From Sabellastarte sp. h YS-2021 (Eukaryota > Annelida > Polychaeta > Sabellida > Sabellidae): a stretch of 64,000 nucleotides of DNA. Numbering within the stretch: the stretch's first letter is position 1; each line of letters begins with the position of its first letter. Made by a program: the position numbers and the translations under genes. The notes beneath the pieces are model-generated. The model saw only the letters and a list, made by a program, of their open reading frames with translations. It was not told the DNA's origin and made no database searches. Shown one piece after another: positions 24,601 through 39,600 of this stretch. The stretch is taken from the NCBI GenBank assembly GCA_964017235.1, contig OZ024934.1:91912706-91976705 (forward strand), given 5' to 3'.

Positions 24601-27600
24601 AGAACTAGATCCTGGGCGACAAGATCAATGGCCACAAGACACAAGGCAACAGGAGAATCAGTACCAACATGAACAAAGGTAGACTGTGTGTTATGTGTTA
24701 TTTCTCAGATATTCTGTGGTGTGTAGTAAGCTTTCAGTTGAACATATTGTTTGAATATCATAAGAATGGTGAGGTTTTTAAATAGCAAATTCATGAAATA
24801 GAATCTAGGTCAGCAGGTTTTTTTGGACGTATTTTCACTTCTTTATACAACTATGACATGTTGTGAATTGTAAAGTAAACGGAATGGAAGTGTTGTTTTT
24901 ATGAAAAAAAAATCTTAGAAATATTTGAAAAATGAGTTAATGAAGTTATACAGTTACTGTATGATTTCATATCATCAGACGGGTAATAGATTATAGTGTC
25001 CCCTATTGTAATATATGCCCAATTGCAATTTTTTTACTAACAAGAAGAAAAATATCCCAACAGGTAGTTTCCTTTCCCTTTTTCATATTTTATGAGGGTT
25101 TTATCTTTTATACTCCTGATACAGGTACAAATCACCAGTGATCCAATTTGTTTAAAAATACCCAACTAAATTGAAAATGTCTGGTTATAATTGTGAAAAT
25201 GTCAACATGTTTACATTGAGAAATGTATAATGTGTTCTGAGGCAATTTTTTTATACAAATATGGTATTTGGTCTCACACTTCAAGCTTAGTGATTTTTCA
25301 AATTAATCATTGAAAATGAGGTCATATATTGGATAGTTCTGATACAGATAAATCATCTCATTTATAAAATCTCTAGGAATATGTTTATTAACAAAATACA
25401 AAACTTCAGTGGAATTCCTGAAATATCACAAATGATTAATATGTTAGTGTCATTAAATACCAATGTTATTCCAGTCTTATTATCAAAAGTCAATGCAATT
25501 GTAGAAATATGTCAAGTTTAAACAACTTTTCAGTTACTAGCTGCAAGGCAATATATGTTTGTATATGTTATAAGTCATACAACATACATGGCTTGTCACT
25601 GGTTAAAATGGAAGGGATAAATGTTTCCCTTGTGAATAATAAATATACCTGTATTATTTACAACAAAATCAATGTACCATGCAATATTCAGTGAACAAAA
25701 CAAAAAGAAATAGTTGTGGCTTATTAGACATACTTGTCAACACTTTTCTCCCAGAAAAATCACCCAAGCTTGGTAAATTAGCATTTTCTATGCTAAGACG
25801 AATGTACTTGAAAGCCTTTTTGGTAACCCCAGACATTGGCACTGTACTGCTAAATGCACACACAATAACATTTTATAATTACCTGGCTGTAAATGAAGAT
25901 ATACCACAAAATTGTACATTACTTTTAAAATATAAAAGCAACTTATAATGAGCGTAGTAGTGTATATATCCTCTTTATTGTACGATTCAGAAGATGTGAG
26001 AATTTTAAATGTCCTTTTAAGGCAAACTAAAATGTGAATTATTATGACTCATGATTGACTTATACTGCTGTTTCACTATCACCTCTGATCATTAGATTTT
26101 AAACTTCTCGTACTACTATGCCTGAGCTTTTGAAAAGAAAAGTAAAACAGACACTGAAGATGAGTTATTTTACTGAAAATATTGGCGTTATGATTTGCTC
26201 CAGCCTGCAGTGTTTCATGAAGATCACTCATAACAGCAAGCCCTGAGCCCCTGTTGTGCCCAAGACTAATCTTCTCATGGGATATGCCAACTCCGTTCAT
26301 TTTTACAGAAGACCTAAAAATTTCTTGTTACACCGTAAAGGTTATTCATGACACCCTAATGATTAACTGTGATAACTGTACCGTAAAAGTTGGTTGTGAA
26401 TACTGGGGACAGAAAGGCTCACTCGTAAATGTTTTCAATTCTGATTCTAATAATACTAATTTATAGCACTTAATCTCTGTCAATAGACAGACTCAAAGAT
26501 GCATAATGCCAAAAATAGCATGTTTAAAATGAGCATCTCCCATTGCCACAATTGCACTGCTAACCTTCACGACTGAAAAGATAAGTCATGTGACCAATAA
26601 GATAATGCTCTGTTCTATATTATGAGGATGGCTGGGGGGGGGGGGGGTATTAGATCTGTTTTAATGGTTCAGTTTTTTAGATCTTTTGTTTCATTTATCT
26701 TATGCTATGGCCTTTCTCAACCCCTTTTGTTTACCACTTTGAATAATTCAATTTTCTCGTGCGAGCCCTAACACCCTGTTCCATGTTTACAATGTAGCAC
26801 AAGACCTAGCCAATTTTAGAATTGACTTTACCTGACCTTATTTCTTTGCTGTTGTACAATTTTGCATTTTGTGTTATTTCACATACCATACAGGTAAGGT
26901 GAATGCTAATTTACCAAATCTAAATTTCAGTTTTGTATTTAACTATGAAATTCTATGTCCTCGCTGGTATGATCTGGCTGTGTGAATGGACCAACTCTTT
27001 TCAATATGTTTATGCATACTCATGCCATAGAGTCTGTCAGATGATGGAGATTAGCTGCTATAAAAGTTCTTATTAGATTACATTAGATTCAACAACTGAA
27101 TTCTTGAAAAACTGCAGTACCGTTCTTCTCTCAATTAAAAAATAGTTAGATAATTCTCTAGTGGAACACAAAAGGCTTTTAGCCATAATTTTTTTATTTT
27201 TTTTAAGACATATATATTGGGACACACACGGTGAACATAATCTAACTACAACCTACAATAGTGTAGTCTTGTGTAAAATTTGAGTATGGGTGGTTAAATA
27301 CATTATGCACTTGAAAGATATTATGTTAAAATGATTGCTTTGTGACATACTCCTACACAGTAATACTCGTTGACCACTGATAAATTTTTCGTATAAAGAC
27401 TTGAAGTTACTCTTTTCATGTAAGACATTTTAATATAAACTGACTATAAAAAGAATTGCATTATATAAAATTAATCGAAGATAAACACATCTTGTATTCA
27501 AATTTGCAGGTGATATTTTACTACCATTCATTGTGCTTTCACTTTATCATACAAATCTCTGTCAAAGGAATTCACTTTTGGGAAAACTTGCAAAAGACAT

Positions 27601-30600
27601 TTAATTTTTGTACACAATATTCATTCCAGTAACCGGTGTCAGTTAATCAGCTCTTCCAGAATCAATGTATTGCAATTTTAGTTGCAATCAAAAATTGATC
27701 GAACAATTGTGCATAATATTGCATAAGGACGTGCTAACAAAACAAAATAAATAAGATCATAGACTGTAACGTAACAAGCCATTCATGATAAATTAAGTAT
27801 TTAAAACATGACCATTGTTTAACACAAGTAATCTTACCCTGTTGTCACTGAATTTATTTGAAGAAGGACTTTGATGTGAAACCAAAATATAAATCACAAA
27901 ACTGAGACTGGTTCATTAAAAGTTTCATTTAGCCCAAGCTTGGTCTTCAGTTTTACTGCACAATTTGTGACCAGTACACTACAAATACCAAGTGTTATCA
28001 GCATTTTCAGATCAGCTTGACTAGTATTTGAGTTTTATAACTTATAGACTAGCTGTGAATGACCTTTGACAAATATTGGCTCAGTGCTAGAGACAAGTGG
28101 AGGCTATTGATGTGAACAAGACATCTAAAATGACTAACACTAAATAGCAAAAGGTTTTACTTACATTCCTCTAAAATGTCATAAGAGAGACATTTTCATG
28201 GTGTGATACATTCTCATTACCTCCTAATTTTGCTATCTCACCTGTCAAAAATGTTATCTTGCCTTTCAATCATCATGGCCAGAATTGTTTCTTTTATTGT
28301 TTTTGTAAAAAGGTAAGCTTAGACTAAGATATAAGCAGCACTACTGTATCTTACAGTGTCTTGTTCAGTATGTTTCAGTGAGTTATTTTGTGGCGCTGAT
28401 ATTTACATTCCAATCTGTGCATATTTTCTGACATTGATGCCAGTTTTTACCATATTTTCCCAAAATTTGACCAGATTAATACACTTACAGACCAGGATAT
28501 ATTGAATAGCAAAGGTTTAATTACTAATATGGCTGTTCAACTGTGAAGATAGAGTGGGAGCAATACCGATTTTGCCCATCTTGTACTTTGCTGTACATCC
28601 AGGATCAGCCATGGGGTTTTTTGGGCCTTCTGCAAAAATTGGATTGACAAATAAATCCTACCTTCATAGTCTGTGACAATAAAAACAATAAAGATAAAAA
28701 TTTTTGCATCAAACATATTTATCAGAATACATTAATACGTTGACAAGAATAGTTTAGAACTGAACATTGAGAACAGTTTCTGTCAACAAAATTTATAATT
28801 CTGGGAAATCTGTTTAACAGAAATTAATATTGGCTCAATTGAAGCTATAAAGAGTCCTTATGTTGTGACTTTAGAGGGTCTACCATGTATCATTTGTATG
28901 TACAATCTTTCTGATATTGCTATCTCAGGCATAATTTAATAACTTGTAAAAATTATTTACAACTCTCATGGAAAGTATATGCTATTTCTTGTAATGGCAG
29001 GTGAAATTGGTTTACAATTAATTCAGTATTATCGAACTGATGTATTGCATAATTAAACTGAATTACAATTTTATTGCTGAATACCACTGACCAGTTTGCC
29101 CTGAAGCTTTGAGGCAGTCACAGTACAGCAGTAGTGTTACAAGATTTTGAAAGCATCATCATATTATGTAGGATCAATGTTTCTTTCTAAAATTTGTTAT
29201 AAGGGTTAAGGGCCTTACCATAGGAAGAAGTGTTTAAATTTTTGGGAAAGATCTATATATATCCCCAAAAATAAAACTTGTTACACAGCCGTTACATGTG
29301 TGGCTCATAATTATATATCTCTCACTCTACTGAGTCCTGTCCTCAGGTGTTGCATAAACACTTTTTGACATTTAAGTTAATTTTGCTTATGTAAAGTGAA
29401 GATCTTAGGGGTACTGACCATGTTAAATACTTAACAGGAAGTAGCACCACTGACTCACCAGGCATTCAAGAGCAACTTTCAACTTTCCTACATAAGGTTA
29501 GGCCTACAATTAGATCTCATGACCCCAGAGGTGAAAGTTCACTATGTTATAGATACATTACACACATTTTCAACATGTTCACTTATTTCATAAACCCATA
29601 TGTATATTTATAGAGCATCAGAGCCAGTCTTGGCTTCTGAGTCCAGTGAGACGCAGTCACAGGTATTCGTGAGACAAAAGTCAGACAGGAAAAGACAGGT
29701 AAGACATGACAAAGCTTGTCTGTTTCAGCATTTGGCTGAACAAGAATGGGTGTTCACAATTAACATTTACAATGTCTTTGAAAACAAAGGAGCAATATTC
29801 AACTGTATCAACTGAAATTCTGAGGTGAAAAACGGTACAAACCATTCAGGTTGCTAAAATTCTAACCACGATTGAGACTTGACATCCATAATGTTTTTAT
29901 ACACAATATCATAATTGAGAAATTCCAGTGTACCAATTCAGCCATGCTAATGGAAGTTACAATTAACTATAGAGGTGTGTCAGCTACTTGTCTACAGATA
30001 AAGTAGTGAGTAAGACACATTTCTTCTGACTGCAGATCGACAAACATGGTCCTTAAAATTCTGGCCAAGTTGCTCAGGAAATGTTTTTTTAGATTCTTTC
30101 AGTATACAAAAACCACTAAAAGGAATACATGTTTCATATTCATTATTGTCAACATATGTTATGTTTGCATTCTGACAAATCTTAAGTGAGGCACTGAACT
30201 GGTCAAACCATTTTAGCAAGGATCAGTAATATTGCAGGTTACAAACTGGTTTTAGATAATTATTTAGATCAATCAGCTTAACCAAAGCAATTGGCATAAC
30301 AAACCAAATTCATTCTATTTTGTTTGTGTTTTCATCATATTCATAGCACTAAAAATATGATCTCAAGAAACTTTCTTAATTGTATCCCCGGACGAAAGTC
30401 GGGGATACTTAGGATTCAGTACGGTCACGCCGCCGCCGCCGCCGCCACCGCCGCCGCAGCGATTTCCTTTTGGACGCGATAACTTAAAAAATATTTTAGT
30501 TAGAACTTTCTAATTTGGTATGTGGGTATATATGGGCAATGCCACGAACGCTATTGTTTTGTGACCTTGGCCTTCAATCTCAAGGTCACTGGTGGCCTCT

Positions 30601-33600
30601 TAAAGGTCAGATTTTGGCCATTTTTTTCACTTTTTGGCCCAGTTCTCCTATACAGAAAGTCAGATCATCCTATGGCTGGTATATATAATACATATATATG
30701 TCCTCTGTAAGCATGCAGAAATTTGACCTTGAAGCTCTTCATTGAAGGTCATCCACTGACCGCCAAAGTACCTGACCGAGGGTCATTTTTGGCCTTTTTG
30801 GAGATATTTTCACATTTAATGCTGACTATATTGCATGGAAACTATTGAAAATGGCTTTGGAGGTTGAGTACATGATGGACTTCTAGCATCCAGGCTTACT
30901 GGTTACAGATCTTCATTTAAGGTCATCCACTGACCGCCAAAGTACCTGACCAAGGGTCATTTTTGGCAAATTTGGAGATATTTTCACACTTAATGCTGAC
31001 TACATTGCATGGAAACTATTGAAAATGGCTTTGGAGGTTGAGTACATGATGGAGTACCAGCATCCAGGCTTACCGGTTACAGATCTTCATTTAAGGTCAT
31101 CCACTGACCGCCAAAGTACCTGACCGAGGGTCATTTTTGGCCCTCTATTTGTTTGTTTGTTTGTGAACAAGATAACTCAAAAATTGACAGATGGATTTTG
31201 ATAAAATTTTCAGGATATGTCCAAAATGGTAAAAGAAAGATATGATTAAATTTTGGGAGTGATCCGGATCACTGTCTGGATCTTCTGGATCCATGAAATT
31301 TAATTTTTAAAGACAGATAACTCAAAAACTTATGGGTGCATTTTGATGAAATTTTCAGGAAATGTCCTTAATGGGACGAGGAACAAATGATTAGATTTTG
31401 GGAGTGATCTGGATCACTGTCTGGATCATCCGGATCCAGGCTGCCAGATGTGTTTGTGTACAATATAGCTCAAAAACTTATGGATGGATTTTGATGAAAT
31501 TTTCAGGATATGTCTGAAAAGGTAAAAGGATGAAATGGTTGAATTTTGGAAGTGATCCGGATCACTATATGGATCTTCTGGATCCATGAAATGTAATTTT
31601 TAAAGACAGATACCTCAAAAAGTTATGGATGGATTGTGATGACATTTTCAGCAAAGGACCTAAATGGTACAAGGAACAAGTGATTACATTTTTGGAGTGA
31701 TCTGGATCATCTGGATCCAGGCTGCAACATAATTTTAGGATGAATTTTGATGATATTTTTAGGATATGTTACAAATGGTAAAAGGAAATATAATTTTTAA
31801 AGACAAATAGCTCAAAAAGTCATGGGTGGATTTTGATGAAATTTTCAGGAAATGTCCTAAATGGGACAAGGAACAAGTGATTAGATTTTGGGAGTGATCT
31901 GGATCATCTGGATCCAGGCTGCCAGATGTGTTTGTGTACAAGATAAATCAAAAACTTATGGACGGATTTTGATGAAATTTTCAGGATACGTCTGAAAAGG
32001 TAAAAGGATGAAATGATTGAATTTTGGAAGTGATCCGGATAACTATATGGATCTTCTGGATCCATGAAATGTAATTTTTAAAGACAGATACCTCAAAAAG
32101 TTATGGATGGATTGTGATGACATTTTCAGCAAATGACCTAAATGGTGCGAGGAACAAGTGATTAGATTTTGGGAGTGATCTGGATCACTGTCTGGATCAT
32201 GTGGATCCAGGCTGCCAGATGTGTTTGTGTACAATGTAGCTGAAAAACTTATGGACGGATTTTGATGAAATTTTCGGGATATGTCTGAAAAGGTAAAAGG
32301 ATGAAATGGCTGAATTTTGGAAGTGATCCGGATCACTATATGGATCTTCTGGATCCATGAAATGTAATTTTTAAAGACAGATACCTCAAAAAGTTATGGA
32401 TGGATTGTGATGACATTTTCAACAAATGACCTAAATGGTACAAGGAACAAGTGATTACATTTTTGGAGTGATCTGGATCATCTGGATCCAGGCTGCAACA
32501 GAATTTTAGGATGAATTTTGATGATATTTTTAGGATATGTTAGAAATGGTAAAAAGAAGAAGTGGTAAAAGGAAGAAATGATTCAATTTTGTGAGTGATC
32601 TGGACCACTATCTGGATCTTCTGGATCCATGAAATATAATTTTAAAGATAAATAGCTCAAAAAGTCATGGGTGGATTTTGATGAAATTTTCAGGAAATGT
32701 CCTAAATGGGACAAGGAACAAGTGATTAGATTTGTGCCAGATGTGTTTGTGTACAAGATAAATCAAAAACCTATTGACGGATTTTGAGGAAATTTTCAGG
32801 ATATGTCTGAAAAGGTAAAAGGATGAAATTATTGAATTTTGGAAGTGATCCGGATCACTATATGGATCTTCTGGATCCATGAAATGTAATTTTTAAAGAC
32901 AGATACCGCAAAAAGTTATGGATGGATTGTTTCAGCAAATGGCCTAAATGGTACAAGGAACAAGTGATTAAATTTTTGGAGTGATCTGGATCACTGTCTG
33001 GATCATCTGGATCCAGGCTGCCACATAATCTTGGGATGGACTTTGATATTTTTAGGATATGTTACAAATGGTAAAAGAAAGAAGTGGTAAAAGGAAGAAA
33101 TGGTTCAATTTTGCGAGTGATCTGGACCACTATCTGGATCTTCTGGATCCAAGAAATGTAATTTTTAGAGACAAATAGCTCAAAAAGTCATGGATGGATT
33201 TTTATGAAATTTTCAGGAAATGTTTTAAATGGGACAAAGAACAAGTGGTTAGTTTTTGGGAGTAATCTGGATCACTGTCTGGATCATGTGGATCCAGGCT
33301 GCCAGATGTGTTTGTGTACAAGATAACTAAAAAACTTATGGACGGATTTTGATGAAATTTTTAGAATATGTCTGAAAAGGTAAAAGGATGAAATGATTGA
33401 ATTTTGGAAGTGATCCGGATCACTATATGGATCATCTGGATCCATGAAATGTAATTTTTAAAGACAGATATAAGTGAAAGAAATAGTAATTAGCTTTTGG
33501 GAGTAATCTGGTACTATGGAGAATCCTGACCTGGTGCTCCAGGAAACAGGCTCAAGACCGACATATTCATGCCTTAACTATGTCCCGTCCGGGGATACAC

Positions 33601-36600
33601 TGCGTCGAGACGCAATCTCTAGTTTGAAAAATGGAATATACTGCTTTCCTAGAAATTATGGTCATAGAAAATTTAAGGGTACCCTAAAGTTTTCCCATCC
33701 CCTGTGGATAAGTCTAAGGTTCATGTGGGCCACAGTAATTTTCACAGAAATTCAAAACTTAAAGGATCACTGGAATTAGATGTTATAAACTAGAGTATCA
33801 AAATAAAATTAGGTTTTCAAATATATTAATAGATTTCAACCAATAAGATGCACACCTATTGGGACAGTAAGATTTTGTTTGGATAATAAAAACTTTATAA
33901 AATAGAAGAGACTCATTAATGTAAATGAATAAGGAAATACAATTTTTGAAGAGTGAAAATAAATTCATAAAACCAAACAGAATGTCAGATAATAAAAGGT
34001 TTTCTTTATATGTTGATTAAAAATGAAAGAAAATAAGTAAGAAATGTTACAACATGGTTAAATTGACCTGAATGGAACACTGTCTGATGTGGCATTATGG
34101 CATTATTTAATGTACAAACATTAATGATGTAAATATTTAGACACGCAATAAGGCAAAAAGATGATATATGATCTACACCCTTTCATGAAGGTTATTCTAA
34201 TGGGTGAATTGTTTATGCATTTCCAGATAATTTATAATGTACACAAATTTACACAGAAAAACCTATAGTCACCTGAAATATGCTGGAAGGGAACTTCATT
34301 AAAGTATCTATTTAGAAAGAAAGCAAATTTGTCTGTGTAATGTGTATGCTTAGTTACTATGAACTGGGAAAGTTTGCTCAAACGTCTGTGTGTTATGCCT
34401 GAAAATAAGTTATTATGTCCACCCCCCTGGGGGGTGGATATATTATTTTTGCTTTTTTCGCCGTCCGATGTCCGATGTCCAATGTCCGGCGTCCGGCGTC
34501 CGATGTCCGGCGTCACGCATGGTTTCCGCTCATTTAAAGGAAAAGTATTAGAGCTATTGTCACCAAATTTGGTATGCAGGCTTATTGGGTCAGTAGCTTG
34601 CTTGGGATTGCTTTTGGCTGTTGTACCTCTTTTGCTTACTGAGTAATACTTAAGTACAGCTATTTTCAGTACCCATTGGTTTCCGTGCATTTAAGCCAAA
34701 ATAATTAAAGATATTTTACTACAATTTTGAATACAAGATTGTTATGTCCATAGCTCGCTTGGTATTGCATTTGGGACTGATAGCTTTGTCAGTACATGAG
34801 TAATAGCCATTTAGGTACTTCATTGTGTATTTTCAGTACTACTTTTGAGTAATTTGCTTCTATCTCCTTAACCGTGCGAGATAGAGCGATTTCGTCGAAA
34901 TTTTCGACCCACAGGGTATCTAAGGAATGCAATCTTTGCAATTTTCCAAAAATTTTCCCCTCCCCAAAAATGGCGGCCATTTTGAATTTTCGAATTTTTG
35001 CCAAAAATGGCAAAACACAAATTTGCTTCTATCTCCTTAACCGTGCGAGATAGAGCGATTTCATCGAAATTTTCGACCCACAGGGTATCTAAGGAATGTA
35101 ATATTTGCAATTTTCAAAAAAATTTCCCCTCCCCAAAAATGGCGGCCATTTTGAATTTTCGAATTTTTGCCAAAAATGGCAAAACACAAATTTGCTTCTA
35201 TCTCCTTAACCGTGCGAGATAGAGCGATTTCGTCGAAATTTTCGACACACAGGGTATCTAACCAATGCAATCTTTGCAATTTTCAAAATATTTTCCCCTC
35301 CCCAAAAATGGCGGCCATTTTGAATTTTTGAATTTTTGCCAAAAATGGCAAAACACAAATTTGCTTCTATCTCCTTAACCGTGCGAGATAGAGCGATTTC
35401 GTCGAAATTTTCGACCCACAGGGTATCTAAGGAATGTAATATTTGCAATTTTCCAAAAATTTTCCCCTCCCCAAAAATGGCGGCCATTTTGAATTTTCGA
35501 ATTTTTGCCAAAAATGGCAAAACACAAATTTGCTTCTATCTCCTTAACCGTGCGAGATAGAGCGATTTCGTCGAAATTTTCGACCCACAGGGTATCTAAG
35601 GAATGCAATCTTTGCAATTTTCCAAAAATTTTCCCCTCCCCAAAAATGGCGGCCATTTTGAATTTTCGAATTTTTGCCAAAAATGGCAAAACACAAATTT
35701 GCTTCTATCTCCTTAACCGTGCGAGATAGAGCGATTTCGTCGAAATTTTCGACCCACAGGGTATCTAAGGAATGTAATATTTGCAATTTTCAAAAAAATT
35801 TCCCCTCCCCAAAAATGGCGGCCATTTTGAATTTTCGAATTTTTGCCAAAAATGGCAAAACACAAATTTGCTTCTATCTCCTTAACCGTGCGAGATAGAG
35901 CGATTTCGGCAAAATTTTCGACCCACAGGGGATCTAAGGAATGCAATCTTTGCAATTTTCCAAAAATTTTCCCCTCCCCAAAAATGGCGGCCATTTTGAA
36001 TTTTCGAATTTTTGCCAAAAATGGCAAAACACAAATTTGCTTCTATCTCCTTAACCGTGCGAGATAGAGCGATTTCGTCGAAATTTTCGACCCACAGGGT
36101 ATCTAAGGAATGCAATCTTTGCAATTTTCCAAAAATTTTCCCCTCCCCAAAAATGGCGGCCATTTTGAATTTTCGAATTTTTGCCAAAAATGGCAAAACA
36201 CAAATTTGCTTCTATCTCCTTAACCGTTCGAGATAGAGCGATTTCATCGAAATTTTCGACCCACAGGGTATCTAAGGAATGTAATATTTGCAATTTTCAA
36301 AAAAATTTCCCCTCCCCAAAAATGGCGGCCATTTTGAATTTTCGAATTTTTGCCAAAAATGGCAAAACACAAATTTGCTTCTATCTCCTTAACCGTGCGA
36401 GATAGAGCGATTTCGTCGAAATTTTCGACACACAGGGTATCTAACCAATGCAATCTTTGCAATTTTCAAAATATTTTCCCCTCCCCAAAAATGGCGGCCA
36501 TTTTGAATTTTTGAATTTTTGCTAAAAATGGCAAAACACAAATTTGCTTCTATCTCCTTAACCGTGCGAGATAGAGCGATTTCGTCGAAATTTTCGACCC

Positions 36601-39600
36601 ACAGGGTATCTAAGGAATGTAATATTTGCAATTTTCCAAAAATTTTCCCCTCCCCAAAAATGGCGGCCATTTTGAATTTTCGAATTTTTGCCAAAAATGG
36701 CAAAACACAAATTTGCTTCTATCTCCTTAACCGTGCGAGATAGAGCGATTTCGTCGAAATTTTCGACCCACAGGGTATCTAAGGAATGCAATCTTTGCAA
36801 TTTTCCAAAAATTTTCCCCTCCCCAAAAATGGCGGCCATTTTGAATTTTCGAATTTTTGCCAAAAATGGCAAAACACAAATTTGCTTCTATCTCCTTAAC
36901 CGTGCGAGATAGAGCGATTTCGTCGAAATTTTCGACCCACAGGGTATCTAAGGAATGCAATCTTTGCAATTTTCCAAAAATTTTCCCCTCCCCAAAAATG
37001 GCGGCCATTTTGAATTTTCGAATTTTTGCCAAAAATGGCAAAACACAAATTTGCTTCTATCTCCTTAACCGTGCCAGATAGAGTGATTTCGTCAAAATTT
37101 TCGACCCACAGGGTATCTGAGCATTGTACTCTTGGTAATTTCTAAAAAATTTTCCCCTCCCCTAAAATGGCGGCCATTTTGAATTTTCAAATTTTTGCCA
37201 AAAATGGCAAAACACAAATTTGCTTCTATCTCCTTAACCATGCGAGATAGAGCGATTTCGTCGAAATTTTCAACCCACAGGGTATCTAAGGAATGTAATC
37301 TTTGCAATTTTCAAAAAATTTTCCCCTCCCCAAAAATGGCAGCCATTTTGAATTTTCGAATTTTTGCCCAAAATGGAAAAACACAAACTGGCCTTAACCG
37401 TGCAAAATAGAGTTATTTTGTTGAAATTTTAGACCCATAGGGTATCTAAGAAATGTACTCTTGGCAATTTTAAAAAAAATTTCCTTTTCCCAATAATGGC
37501 GGCCATTTTGAATTTTCAAATTTTTGCCAAAAATAGAAAAACAGGAATTGGCTTCTATCTTCTTAACCGTGCAAGATAGAGTGATTTCGTCAAAATTTTC
37601 AACCCAACCAATGCAAAAAGGCATGAAGCTGAAATAAATTACATCTACACTATCAAATATTTAAGCATCATTGATATATTTTACAAATGAAACAGGGTCT
37701 TGTAAGACTACTGTACAATTTGGGCAAAAGGTTCATGGGTGGACATTACACATGATAATGTGTGTTCTTCTATGCTATCCTGTTTCTATTCGCATCTACT
37801 ATCAACAGGGCGGCCTATTTCTAGTTTTTGATATTATTTAATATAATTAATTTTAGTTTATAGTCAAACCTCTTTATAGTTAAACACTGTTAAGTAGTAT
37901 TGTTTTACACAGTATATAACCTTAACCAACTGTGTATACTGCTTTCCTCCGCCCTTCTAACTACCCATCACAATATAACCGTTACAAAGGTACCAGGCAT
38001 AATGTAAAACACTGTATAAACTAAACTGTAAGTAGAAGTAAACATCTAGTTGTTAGAAGACTTTTGGCATTGAAATGTACCTTCTTATCTGAAACTTCTT
38101 TTTAAGTAGAAATTATTCTTTCAGTCCCTTGTAATCTGACTTTATGGGAATCTACCGCAAGTCATGGTTTCATACCACTTTATTGACACATTTTAAATTA
38201 GAAATTTTCACATTTAAATATTTTTCATTGTGAAGAATATAAGATAGGGCAATTTGTTTCATTTTACTGTGTCAGAGTGTCTTACAAAGAAAGTAACTTT
38301 TCAGCAGTAAATAACATGTTTGTCATATTTTCTACTTGAGACATATTCAGCCACCAGACACTTTGGGTGTCTTTGTCTCAGTAGTTTCAATGAATAGACC
38401 CCAAGAAGTGATTGTGTAAAATGATATTTATAAACAGAAGTGGTTTTGTAAGTTTTTAAACCCTTTATTAAGACACATATCTATTAAAAGGTTTGTAGCC
38501 TCGCCGTATTGTTTTAAAGAGGGGAAGGCTTAAAGCAGAACAGGGTACATTATGATTTCGATGTCCCATCGTTACAAGGAATACCCAGTTATGTTAGGTG
38601 ACAAAGTCGCTAACATTTTGCAATTGTCTTCGTACTCGTACAGTATTTGCTCTCCATACATGTCATGTTCTTTGGAACTAGAACACCTGCAGTGATGCCT
38701 ATCATTTTATGTGATCATAAAGCAAAATGTTATGCCCCTTTCCACTATTCACGGAACGGCCTCTTAAGGATTCCTCCTATCTTTCGAGATTTCGTGTGTA
38801 ACATTCACACTACAGGCGGTATCCCCTGCAGTAGTCGGTATTTGGTAAAACGTCCTTGTCCTTCAACTACTGTCTGAGGTTTGTATGCGACCTTGTGACA
38901 CAGTGGTGAAACATCCATTTACCTCCACTCGCCTTATGTCACTGTATTACACCAAAAGATGATTGAGTCACAACCGTATATACACTAGAGCTACTATTTT
39001 GGACAATTTAGAAAATAACATCAAACCATTTGTTCTTTAGGGCTTGTACATTTCGAAAATCAATATTGATTTATCCTACACTGAAATACGGATTGGCAAA
39101 TTTTACTATAGACCAAGGCCTATTTGAATGACATCCATACCTGGATGTTTGAAAATCTTAAATTAAATCCCGAAAAAAGAGTTTATAGTCTTTGGTTCTA
39201 TGGATAAGTGTAACTGGCTCAAAGATTCTTTCCCTGTGAATATTTTGGGAAACTGCCTCTCCCCAATGGATGTTGTTTGTAATCTAGGTGTATTGTTCGA
39301 CTTTTAATTTAGTTTCACCAATCATGTAAATTCTGTCATTAAATCCTGCTTTGCTAACCTTTGAGATTTGCATCATATTCGACACTTCCTCTCATATGAC
39401 GTCTCAGTCATGGTAGCAAATGCATTGGTCAGTAGTCGTTTGGATTATTGCAGTTATTTGTTTTTCAATTTGTCCTCCAAGAATATCACAAGGCCTCAGA
39501 ATATCCAGAATTGTTTAGCACGCTTTGTCTCTGGTACTTCCAGATTTTCTCACATCACTCCAACCTTAAAGTCTCTCCACTGGCTTCCTGTTAAACAATG

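Larger units (their letters stand above)
30382..33615 (+). mobile_element. Element B: tandem-cored element, complete ends
   Basis: The 5' hairpin at 30382-30408 has arms GTATCCCC and GGGGATAC with an inner GAC-GAAA-GTC. It is followed by a (GCC)n stretch and GCGATAACTTAAAAA. The 3' end has CGTCCGGGGATAC (33586-33598), an exact inverse of the 13-base 5' terminus, and then the stem-loop TGCGTC-GA-GACGCA (33601-33614). Two arrays lie inside: three units of about 175 bp (30735-31145) and a long array at 31150-33480. No coding frame is credible. Confidence 0.82.

Noticed and set aside
24233-24672. Open frames opposite to and in other frames of exon 4
   Set aside because: Shadows of a repetitive, stop-poor coding exon. 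The exon frame is supported by WW2 and by phase at both ends.
25509-25948. Two overlapping + frames and a minus frame as a gene
   Set aside because: Open on both strands with no domain, in AT-rich intron sequence. They could not be told from chance.
34856-37600. CRISPR array
   Set aside because: Repeats are contiguous 169-bp monomers without unique spacers, in a eukaryotic intron.
34789-37624. Many overlapping 72-104-codon open frames on both strands
   Set aside because: They recur with the 169-bp monomer, start and stop at the same monomer positions and exist on both strands at once. They are a by-product of a stop-poor repeat, not a protein family.
38647-38877. 76-codon open frame before the LINE relic as part of a gene
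   Set aside because: It shows no reverse-transcriptase or other recognisable motif and lies outside the conserved part of the relic.
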